A DNA stretch of 10,087 nt, taken from assembly GCA_938030835.1 (NCBI GenBank), contig CALHID010000248.1:1-10087 (forward strand). The letters run 5' to 3'. Shown piece by piece: positions 1 through 6,097 of the stretch. The notes under the pieces were generated by a model. It made no database searches and had not been told where the DNA came from. It saw only the letters and a program-made list of their open reading frames with translations. The first letter of the stretch is position 1, and each line of letters starts with the position of its first letter. The DNA is from an uncultured Actinomyces sp. GTDB lineage: Bacteria; Actinomycetota; Actinomycetes; Actinomycetales; Actinomycetaceae. A program made the translations under genes and the position numbers.

Positions 1-1
1 C

Positions 2-328
2 AAGGACGAAGACGGCAACTTCATGTGGCCCGGATTCGGCGACAACGCTCGTGTTCTGGACTGGATCGTTCGCCGCGCAGCCGGCGAGGTCGAGGCAATC
101 GACGGCGTCACCGGTCGCTACCCGCACTTCGAGGACTTCAACCTTGAAGGCCTGGACATCGACGAAGCCAAGTGGGCAAAGCTCTTCGAGATTGACCCCG
201 ATGCTTGGGCGGCAGAGATGGACGACACCGAAGAATACTTCTCGCAGTTCGGCGACAAGCTCCCCGCAGCTATCACCGAGCAGCTCGCGAAGTTCCGTGC
301 ACGCATCGCTGCTGCAAAGCAGGCCTGA
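2..328 (+). CDS. pckG: Phosphoenolpyruvate carboxykinase (GTP), C-terminal fragment
   Basis: This is the last 108 codons of a GTP-dependent phosphoenolpyruvate carboxykinase, which in the cytoplasm interconverts oxaloacetate plus GTP with phosphoenolpyruvate plus GDP and CO2 (gluconeogenesis/anaplerosis). The frame is open from the window edge (KDEDGNFMWPGFGDNARVLDW), so the ATG at 23 is internal and not a start. The visible WPGFGDNARVLDWIVRR segment is the conserved phenylalanine-containing loop near the C-terminus that helps form the guanine pocket in GTP-type enzymes. The acidic helical tail ending in FRARIAAAKQA is usual for actinobacterial members. The family is about 600 residues long, so roughly five-sixths lies upstream. 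The TGA at 326 is followed 22 bases later by a strong hairpin, so the gene probably ends its own transcript. The identity is based on recognised motif and tail similarity; I consider it secure. Confidence 0.93.
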   Translation, partial: KDEDGNFMWPGFGDNARVLDWIVRRAAGEVEAIDGVTGRYPHFEDFNLEGLDIDEAKWAKLFEIDPDAWAAEMDDTEEYFSQFGDKLPAAITEQLAKFRARIAAAKQA

Positions 329-350
329 TAGCTTCTAGCTAGCACTCAAT

Positions 351-385
351 AGGCGGGCGGGTCCCCACAGTGGGGCCGCCCGCCT
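351..385 (+). terminator. Hairpin terminator after the carboxykinase gene
   Basis: A 10-bp perfect GC-rich stem pairs 351-360 (AGGCGGGCGG) with 376-385. After a 2-base bulge (361-362), an inner 5-bp stem pairs 363-367 with 371-375 around a CAG loop. Only a loose T-rich stretch follows (TATGTTTGTCTTT), which is typical of actinobacterial terminators. It lies 22 bases after the carboxykinase stop codon. Confidence 0.85.
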
Positions 386-389
386 ATGT

Positions 390-419
390 TTGTCTTTCCG
401 TGATGTTTTAGAGTAGAAG
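390..419 (+). promoter_or_regulatory. Possible sigma-70-type promoter for the 458 gene
   Basis: TTGTCT (390-395) and TAGAAG (414-419) each match 4 of 6 consensus bases, with an 18-base spacer. They sit just past the preceding terminator and about 40 bases before the TTG start at 458. The matches are weak, so this is only a candidate. The terminator upstream does imply that some promoter must lie in 386-457. Confidence 0.25.
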
Positions 420-457
420 ATACGTGCGCATATTGGGCGCCCGCATGGGGAGGCGAA

Positions 458-2413
458 TTGGCTGTTAAACGATGGACGACGGTTAACGGATACGAGTGGG
501 CGGTACTCGAGCCGTCAGCGGGGAATCCGGATGATCTGTGGATGTGTTTGACGCTGGCGTATGGAACCTTCAACGTTGCCCCCGAGGAGATCGGTGCCCT
601 TCATGTGCTCATGGAGTCCATTGGCACCGAGCTCAAGCGTCCAGTTGAATATGCGCCCGGTCAGTTTGCGTCCGCTCAGGTTGAATTAGCAAGCTTCCTT
701 TCGGAAATTGATATCCGCGTACATGGACCGCGCGAAATCGTCCGCCAAGCGTGGTTGCGTCTGCCGGCTTGCTTTGAAAACCCCGAGGGGATGCTTCCTT
801 CCGCGGGACATGCGGATGCCTCTGATATGTGGGTATCCGAAGTGGCCAATCGTGCAGGTATTTCCGAGGCCCTGCTTGCTATTTTCCGTCCAGATACCGT
901 CACTTTCGAGGCCGAAAAGTACTTTCCCGCGGCTTGTGAACTTGCGCGCCGGATCTCGCCTTTTGAAGCCCGCTACCCCTGTGTTTTTGTGACGACAGAG
1001 CCTGACTTCTTGGGACTGGGCTTTGATCGTGCACCAGATTCTTTGGACTTGGATGACCTTCTAGCAGTAAATACCGTTACGCCGCGTGACCAGTATCAGC
1101 CGGGTAGCCAGTGGCAGGGTGGAACAAACTACCTTTTTTCTTATGCTGTTCCAATGACGCGCGCAGGCCTTGCGGCACGCTGGGCAATAGCCATTGACGC
1201 GACGAATGTTCTGCGAGCGATGAATTCGCGTTACTCGGACATCAAAGTATCAAGCGCTGCTTACTCTGTTGCTCCAGAACTCATTGGAATGATCCGTTTC
1301 AAAGAGATGGACATGTATTGGGATGCACGTCGTTTCCTTGATCAATTCTTTAAACCGGGGCGCAAGCTAACGGTCGATCTTTCCAAAATTATTGAGCGCT
1401 TTGCAGATGATGAGAATCTTGAGGTTTCGCAGCACTTGCACCGGATCAATGACACCAGTGTGCCGACCCCAGCAGAGGTCCGCGACATCATCGACCGAGC
1501 AATCGCGAGCGCCCACATCGCATACGATGTGGCATCGCCTCAGCTGCTACAGCGTTATCCGCTTCTTACCGCAGCGAAGTCTACCTACGACCACTTTCCG
1601 CTCTATAAGGGGTATCCCGAGCCGGCTCCTTCGATTCCGTATCCCTCAGCAGAGGGGACAGACCTTTTGTCAAGCGTTCCTGAAAACCTCAGCGGATACT
1701 CGATGATTCTGCCTCATCACCTCATGGTCTCCAGTGACAGGTTGGTCGCGCAGTGGTTTGATCCATTACGGGAGGGTGATCCGACTTTAGTGACCCGTCG
1801 CGTTGAAATTACCATTGCAAACGTTGCGGTACTTCTTCGTACGGGGAAGGCTTACATCCTTCTTGATCAGGATGGGACCTTCTTACCGCTCTATCCCAAA
1901 GCTTTTATCAGCCCGGAGTCACTGGTCATCTTCGACTCATTGCTCGGGCATCTTCAAGAAAATATTCCAACTCTGACTATTGATTCGCTTTTCGATCAGG
2001 AAATTGAACTGGTTGATAGCTTTAACCAATACGGTCCCCGGGGGATTGAACAGGGCGCTATAAAGCCGCTGCCCGACTACATCACGCACTTGGACACTGT
2101 AAGTCTGTGGCGCAAAAACGCTCCGGAAATGGAGGAGGCCTGGCGTAATCCCGGTGGAACTCCCGCAGACAATACTCTTTCCACCGAGGCCTACGGGTAC
2201 GAATCACAAGCTGCGGCGCGAAAGAAGAAGCGTGCAGGATGGATTCTTGCGGTGATTTTCATGCTGGTTTTCGGGATTATTCGCGCCTGCGCACACACGA
2301 CAATCAAGGGGTCTAATACCCCAACGGTGACGCATATTCCCACCATTTCGGTCACCATGCCCAGTTTTTCCGTGCCTCCAATTACCCTGCCCACGCCCAG
2401 TAGCACTCAGTGA
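458..2413 (+). CDS. Tail-anchored membrane protein; possible degenerate M16-like and YcxB-like domains
   Basis: I do not recognise this 651-residue protein with certainty. The start is TTG at 458, chosen for the strong GGGGAGG at 447-453. Residues 30-55 (ending GALHVLMES) and 221-281 (a hydrophobic strand, then SRYSDIKVSSAAYSV and ELIGMIRF) resemble the two ends of an M16 zinc-peptidase unit, including the usual R..G.AYSV-like segment. The HxxEH zinc motif is not intact: only His49 remains in HVLMES, so if this is an M16 fold it is probably inactive. Residues 415-500 (strand-rich, with LPLYPKAFISPES) resemble a YcxB-like domain. A KKKR run at 589-592 precedes one membrane helix (593-611). A Pro/Thr/Ser-rich tail of about 40 residues follows, so the large N-terminal part should be cytoplasmic and the tail outside. 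The gene ends 91 bases before the MoxR gene with no clear terminator between, so it may be functionally linked to that operon. Domain assignments are inference; the membrane topology is better supported. Confidence 0.8.
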   Translation: MAVKRWTTVNGYEWAVLEPSAGNPDDLWMCLTLAYGTFNVAPEEIGALHVLMESIGTELKRPVEYAPGQFASAQVELASFLSEIDIRVHGPREIVRQAWLRLPACFENPEGMLPSAGHADASDMWVSEVANRAGISEALLAIFRPDTVTFEAEKYFPAACELARRISPFEARYPCVFVTTEPDFLGLGFDRAPDSLDLDDLLAVNTVTPRDQYQPGSQWQGGTNYLFSYAVPMTRAGLAARWAIAIDATNVLRAMNSRYSDIKVSSAAYSVAPELIGMIRFKEMDMYWDARRFLDQFFKPGRKLTVDLSKIIERFADDENLEVSQHLHRINDTSVPTPAEVRDIIDRAIASAHIAYDVASPQLLQRYPLLTAAKSTYDHFPLYKGYPEPAPSIPYPSAEGTDLLSSVPENLSGYSMILPHHLMVSSDRLVAQWFDPLREGDPTLVTRRVEITIANVAVLLRTGKAYILLDQDGTFLPLYPKAFISPESLVIFDSLLGHLQENIPTLTIDSLFDQEIELVDSFNQYGPRGIEQGAIKPLPDYITHLDTVSLWRKNAPEMEEAWRNPGGTPADNTLSTEAYGYESQAAARKKKRAGWILAVIFMLVFGIIRACAHTTIKGSNTPTVTHIPTISVTMPSFSVPPITLPTPSSTQ

Positions 2414-2440
2414 TTTGGGAAGGGCCGCTGACTAACGGGC

Positions 2441-2469
2441 CTGAATGCTCCTCTAAAAAACAGTAAGAT
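2441..2469 (+). promoter_or_regulatory. Weak candidate promoter upstream of the MoxR operon
   Basis: TAAGAT (2464-2469) is a 4-of-6 match to a -10 box. It sits in an A/T-rich patch (2454-2483) that stands out from the surrounding sequence. A poor -35 (CTGAAT, 2441-2446) lies 17 bases upstream. The 91-base gap before the MoxR gene makes a promoter plausible, but read-through from the 458 gene is equally possible. Confidence 0.22.
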
Positions 2470-2504
2470 ATTAGTAATTATTCAATGAGCCAGGAGTTTC
2501 CTGA

Positions 2505-3494
2505 ATGTCCACTTATCTCACCGATGATGAGCTCAAACGCAGCAAAGAGCTCCTGGACCGTATCCAGAAGATCTTCTCAGAGCGCGTTGTCGGCCAAGAA
2601 AACCTTCGCGAAACCCTGATTGTTGGCCTGTTGGCTCAGGGACACATCCTGATGGAATCTGTCCCCGGTTTGGCAAAGACGACCGCCGCTCAAACTATTG
2701 CGCAGGCAATTTCAGGTTCATTCCACCGCATTCAGTGCACCCCGGACCTGATGCCGAACGATATTGTTGGTACGCGTATCTGGAACCAGGCCGAAAATGA
2801 AATGACAACGGAACTGGGTCCCGTTCACGCCAATATCGTGCTTCTGGATGAAATCAACCGTTCATCGGCAAAGACCCAATCTGCCATGCTCGAGGCCATG
2901 CAGGAAGGGCAGACCACCATTGGTGGAATTGTCTATCCGCTGCCCAAGCCCTTCATGGTGATGGCAACTCAGAACCCCATTGAAGAAGAAGGAACCTACG
3001 TGCTTCCCGAAGCACAGATGGACCGCTTCTTGATGAAAGAAATCATCACCTACCCAAAGCCCCTCGAAGAGCTTGAGGTTCTGAACCGCATCGAAGCTGG
3101 GACTATGGAGAAGCCCATTGATGCGGAGCCCATCTCCCTTGAGGATCTGACTTTCCTCCAGCAGATGACCAGGCGTGTCTTCCTGCACGATACTTTGAAG
3201 GCTTACATCGTCGACATCATCAATACCACTCGAGGAATGGGACCCAACCCGCTTCCCGGTTTCTCGCAGCATGTGCGCGTGGGCGCTTCGCCTCGTGGCG
3301 GTATCGCCCTCATGCGCGTGAGCCAGGCTGTCGCACTGATGGCCGGTCGCAACTACGTGATGCCCGACGATATTAAGAAGCTTCGTCACGCGATTCTTCG
3401 CCACCGCATCATTCGCACCTTCGATGCGATGGCCGATGAGATTTCGGTTGATGGCTTGATCGACGCCGTCTTCAACGCGGTAGCGGTACCGTGA
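2505..3494 (+). CDS. MoxR-family AAA+ ATPase
   Basis: This 329-residue cytoplasmic ATPase has the full MoxR-family layout and normal length. Walker A is in SVPGLAKTT (about 52-60, Lys58). Walker B is IVLLDEIN (111-118, Asp115-Glu116). Sensor 1 is ATQNP (154-158). The arginine-finger region is LPEAQMDRF (Arg174), and sensor 2 is in GASPRGG (Arg264) within the C-terminal lid. MoxR ATPases are thought to act as chaperones that remodel partner VWA-domain proteins, often for metal-cofactor insertion or complex assembly. The start is ATG 2505, with AGGAG at 2492-2496 and an 8-base spacer. The stop overlaps the GTG of the DUF58 gene by 4 bases, implying translational coupling and joint function with it and the VWA proteins. 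The family is certain; the substrate is unknown. No symbol is given because MoxR paralogues are numerous. Confidence 0.96.
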   Translation: MSTYLTDDELKRSKELLDRIQKIFSERVVGQENLRETLIVGLLAQGHILMESVPGLAKTTAAQTIAQAISGSFHRIQCTPDLMPNDIVGTRIWNQAENEMTTELGPVHANIVLLDEINRSSAKTQSAMLEAMQEGQTTIGGIVYPLPKPFMVMATQNPIEEEGTYVLPEAQMDRFLMKEIITYPKPLEELEVLNRIEAGTMEKPIDAEPISLEDLTFLQQMTRRVFLHDTLKAYIVDIINTTRGMGPNPLPGFSQHVRVGASPRGGIALMRVSQAVALMAGRNYVMPDDIKKLRHAILRHRIIRTFDAMADEISVDGLIDAVFNAVAVP

Positions 3495-4459
3495 GCCCAA
3501 TCCTGAAGAAGGGGGTCGTTGAGAGCACGTCTCAGACCCTTGGCGATGTCGACCAACACCAAAAAGCGCACGCGAATAACGCACAGCTGCGTGCTCTGGG
3601 CGGTCGAACTCAGCTCCCGATCTTGCGTAAGCTGCTTTCCTTGATGGAGGGCCAGCACTATTCTGCGCGTGCCGGGCAAGGCTGGGAATTTATGGACATG
3701 GCCGAATACAAGCCCGGCGATGATGTCAAAGATATCGACTGGGCGGCTACCGCTCGTGCTGGAAAGCCCATCGTTAAGCGTTTTGAAGCCAGCGCGAATG
3801 TTCAGGTCATGCTGGTTGTTGATACCGGACGCTCGATGAGCGCGCTCGCCCCTTCGGGCGAAAGTAAAGAAGCGGTCGCACTGACGATTTGCCAGGTTGT
3901 CGCATGGCTTGCCTCTAGTCGCGGTGACCAGGTGGGTTTGGTGTCGGGCTGCCAGGGACGTATGCGGCACATGCCCGCGCGATCGGGGAATGCGCACATC
4001 GAACTGATTTTGCGACGCCTCGAGGAAGATATCGACCTGCGCTCGCCCTCTTCGGATCTTGAAACCCTTCTTGCTCGCGTGCAGGCGGCAACCTACCGTC
4101 GCTCCCTGATTGTTTTGGTCACGGATGAAACGCATCCCCAGCCCACGCCTCGTGCGCGGGAACTGCTCAAGCGCCTGAGCGTCCGCCACCGCTTGCTCAT
4201 CATGCAGGTCGCAGACGCGGATCCGACGCAGCTCCCCGCGGGCACCCGGATCGTGGATGTCGACGCCGGCCCGCTTCCCGATTTCCTTTTGGGGGATAGC
4301 CAGATCGCCGCCGAGGCCGCCGCACGAGCCGACCAGAGCCGCACTGCGGTGCGTCAATTCCTTGAGATCCCTGGGATTACCCGCGTGAGTGTTTCGTCCA
4401 GCGATCAGGTCGTCCGCACTCTTCTCTCCGCATTGGAAAGGGAAAGTCGTGTCCGGTGA
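3491..4459 (+). CDS. DUF58-domain protein with degenerate VWA-like fold
   Basis: This 322-residue protein carries the DUF58 signature GWEFMDMAEYKPGDDVKDIDW at residues 64-84, continuing into TARAGKPIVKRFE. DUF58 proteins are the standard partners of MoxR ATPases and contain a VWA-like fold. Here the first metal-site motif is DTGRSM (111-116), a departure from DxSxS in which the middle serine is glycine. A later strand ends in VLVTDE (Asp212). Many DUF58 proteins have N-terminal membrane helices; none is visible here, so this one is predicted to be soluble, held at the membrane only through partners. The GTG start overlaps the MoxR stop (GTGA, 4 bases) and no separate strong ribosome site is seen, so translation is probably coupled. 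The stop codon lies inside the next gene. The molecular role is unknown beyond being part of the MoxR/VWA module. Confidence 0.93.
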   Translation: MSPILKKGVVESTSQTLGDVDQHQKAHANNAQLRALGGRTQLPILRKLLSLMEGQHYSARAGQGWEFMDMAEYKPGDDVKDIDWAATARAGKPIVKRFEASANVQVMLVVDTGRSMSALAPSGESKEAVALTICQVVAWLASSRGDQVGLVSGCQGRMRHMPARSGNAHIELILRRLEEDIDLRSPSSDLETLLARVQAATYRRSLIVLVTDETHPQPTPRARELLKRLSVRHRLLIMQVADADPTQLPAGTRIVDVDAGPLPDFLLGDSQIAAEAAARADQSRTAVRQFLEIPGITRVSVSSSDQVVRTLLSALERESRVR

Positions 4460-4931
4460 ATTGCGCGAGGTTCTCAACTACCCGAACTGGATGTGGATTA
4501 TTGGAGTCTTGCTTCTGGCTCTTGTCCTGGTGTGGGTAGGAGTGTGGCTGATCCGCTGGCTGCGCTCGAACCGTTTGCAGGAAAAGAATCAGATCGCGCT
4601 TATTCCCCTGGATGAGAAGCGTCGTCAGCGCTATCTGGGATTCATTGACGAGGTTGAGGGCCGCTTGAACACGGGCGACTTGGACGACCGTGGGGTGCAC
4701 TTGGCAGTCGCGGGTATCTTGCGTGCACTGGGTACTGAACGCACCGGTCGTGATCTTGAGACTGCAACCGTATCTGAGATTCGCAAGCTCATTCCCGCAT
4801 GGCCTGATCTTGCGGATGCTCTTTCCGCCTGCGAGGACAGCTTTAAAGCAGACTCGGAGGCCGATGGTGAAAAGACTCAGTTCGATCCCGCATTCGTCAT
4901 GGATTACGCGCGGGAGGTGGTGAAGAAATGA
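4449..4931 (+). CDS. Small single-pass membrane protein of the MoxR/VWA operon
   Basis: This is a 160-residue protein with no family I can name with confidence. I place the start at GTG 4449 because a purine-rich AAAGGGAAAG run lies just upstream. An in-frame GTG at 4389 would add 20 residues encoded entirely inside the DUF58 gene. Residues 1-14 are followed by a strongly hydrophobic helix (about 15-37) ending in RWLRSNR, so the remaining 120 residues should be cytoplasmic. That part is helical and charged, with segments such as RRQRYLGFIDEVEGRL and TVSEIRKLIPAWPD. Its gene order, between DUF58 and a VWA protein, matches the position of the small DUF4381-type membrane proteins in proteobacterial MoxR/Bat loci. 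It may be a functional counterpart, but this is inferred from position and topology. It overlaps the upstream gene by 11 bases and the downstream gene by 4 (ATGA). Confidence 0.85.
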   Translation: MSGELREVLNYPNWMWIIGVLLLALVLVWVGVWLIRWLRSNRLQEKNQIALIPLDEKRRQRYLGFIDEVEGRLNTGDLDDRGVHLAVAGILRALGTERTGRDLETATVSEIRKLIPAWPDLADALSACEDSFKADSEADGEKTQFDPAFVMDYAREVVKK

Positions 4932-5941
4932 GGTATGGGTACCTCATCGCCGTCGTCCTGGGTGTTATTGCCGTCGCTGCAGCTTTTGGCTGGTGGCGTG
5001 TTGGTCTGCGGCTCCACGCGAGGGAACGTCGAGGCTGGGTTGCAAATACCGGTTACGTACGTGACTTGCCACGTTATCGTGCGCTGATGCGCCGCACGCG
5101 TATGGCGGTTGCTGGTTTGCTTGCTGTATTTTGTGCCGCTGCTGTGTCGCTTTCCGTCGTGGCTGCAAACCCCGTTGACCGTCGAGTTGATGACCGCCGC
5201 CTGGCCTCGCGAGACATTGTTCTATGTTTGGATGCATCAGGTTCGATGCTGGAATATGACAGCGAAATCGGTGATGCCTTCAAGAGCCTTGTTGAGCACT
5301 TCAATGGCGAGCGTGTGTCTTTGTACCTGTGGAGCGCTCGTTCGGTTCGGAAGTTCCCGCTGACTGATGATTACACGATGGTGAACGACAACCTCGAGAC
5401 CTTGAGCTCGCTACTGAGGAATGGTGTCATTTCGAAGACCTCGAACGGATATCGCATCACCAATGATCTTGCCCGGTATCTTGAGGGAACTGACGATCCT
5501 GATGGGGAGGCAGCGTCCCTTATCGGCGATGGTCTAGCATCCTGCGTGCTTGGCTTTGATCACACGGATCAAGAGCGCTCGCGGACGATTATTTTGGCCT
5601 CGGATAACGAAGTCAATGGTGAAGGTTTATATACCCTCAAGGAAGCGATTGATTTCGCGAAGCGTCAGAAGGTTGAGGTTATCGGCCTCTACCCGGGTTC
5701 GACGCTGACCACTGAGGGTGAAGATATGAAGAATCAGGTTGAGTCCACCGGTGGCGAGTTCTATACGATGTCGAGCTCCGGCACAGTGGATTCGATTATT
5801 CAAAATATCGAGGCTCAGCAGAAGCGCGAGGTTGAGGGCGACGCTCGCGTCACGGTTACTGACCGCGTCAATAAGCCCGTGGCCTGGCTGGCAGTTGCGA
5901 TTGTGGCTTTCCTTGGGCTTGTTGGTTTCGCCAAGCTCTGA
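4928..5941 (+). CDS. Membrane-anchored VWA-domain protein (BatA-like)
   Basis: This 337-residue protein has two N-terminal membrane helices (about 4-22 and 60-80), a VWA domain (about 96-290), and a final helix (316-335) at the very C-terminus. This is the usual topology of BatA/BatB-type proteins, in which the VWA domain faces outward. The metal-ion-dependent adhesion site is intact: DASGS (102-106), a central GDGLAS (200-205) in the position of the conserved Thr/Ser loop, and Asp226 in ILASDNE. VWA proteins of this type are the presumed partners of the MoxR ATPase and DUF58 protein upstream. The start is ATG 4928, overlapping the previous stop (ATGA). It is the last gene of the overlapping block; a 15-bp hairpin lies about 100 bases beyond its stop. 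A basic loop between the first two helices (RLHARERRGW) should lie in the cytoplasm. The family is secure; the BatA label is by order and topology. Confidence 0.92.
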   Translation: MRYGYLIAVVLGVIAVAAAFGWWRVGLRLHARERRGWVANTGYVRDLPRYRALMRRTRMAVAGLLAVFCAAAVSLSVVAANPVDRRVDDRRLASRDIVLCLDASGSMLEYDSEIGDAFKSLVEHFNGERVSLYLWSARSVRKFPLTDDYTMVNDNLETLSSLLRNGVISKTSNGYRITNDLARYLEGTDDPDGEAASLIGDGLASCVLGFDHTDQERSRTIILASDNEVNGEGLYTLKEAIDFAKRQKVEVIGLYPGSTLTTEGEDMKNQVESTGGEFYTMSSSGTVDSIIQNIEAQQKREVEGDARVTVTDRVNKPVAWLAVAIVAFLGLVGFAKL

Positions 5942-5972
5942 GGCCTAGGAAAGAGCCGGAGCGGGATCCTTT

Positions 5973-6006
5973 AGTAGGGGCTTAGACGAAGTAGGGGCTT
6001 AGACAG
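5973..6006. repeat. Two-copy 17-bp tandem repeat
   Basis: AGTAGGGGCTTAGACGA (5973-5989) is followed immediately by AGTAGGGGCTTAGACAG (5990-6006). The first 15 bases are identical. It lies in the non-coding gap after the VWA gene and before the convergent terminator. It could be a local slippage duplication or a paired binding site; nothing in the sequence decides between these. Confidence 0.8.
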
Positions 6007-6019
6007 CATTCTTTGAGCC

Positions 6020-6030
6020 TGCCTCGATTG
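6020..6030. repeat. 11-bp direct repeat, copy near the 3' end of the surface-protein gene
   Basis: TGCCTCGATTG here is identical to 7543-7553, in the same orientation. The pair brackets the surface-protein coding region and its terminator. It may mark an old insertion or may be chance; see findings. Confidence 0.5.
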
Positions 6031-6043
6031 CTCGTGAATACAT

Positions 6044-6077
6044 TTGTGGGGCCGCAGCATTAGCTGCGGCCCCACAA
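6044..6077. terminator. Bidirectional hairpin terminator between convergent genes
   Basis: A perfect 15-bp stem pairs TTGTGGGGCCGCAGC (6044-6058) with 6063-6077 around a 4-base ATTA loop. It lies about 100 bases after the + strand VWA gene stop and 20 bases after the - strand surface-protein stop, so it can end transcripts from both sides. There is no real U tract on either strand, so termination would rely on the hairpin alone, as is common in actinobacteria. Confidence 0.85.
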
Positions 6078-6097
6078 TGATCTATTGCCTGAAGCGC

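Noticed and set aside
2420..2443. Possible hairpin after the 458 gene (GGCC arms around CTGACTAAC)
   Set aside because: Only about 4 bp pair cleanly and no T tract follows at a suitable distance; too weak to call a terminator.
2862..3584. - strand open frame of 240 codons
   Set aside because: Antisense to the conserved MoxR core; His/Gly/Ser-rich sequence with no domain pattern.
3386..4477. Long - strand open frame of 363 codons opposite the DUF58 gene
   Set aside because: It lies entirely antisense to the well-supported DUF58 gene and the end of MoxR, has no recognisable domain, and reflects codon bias of the real genes.
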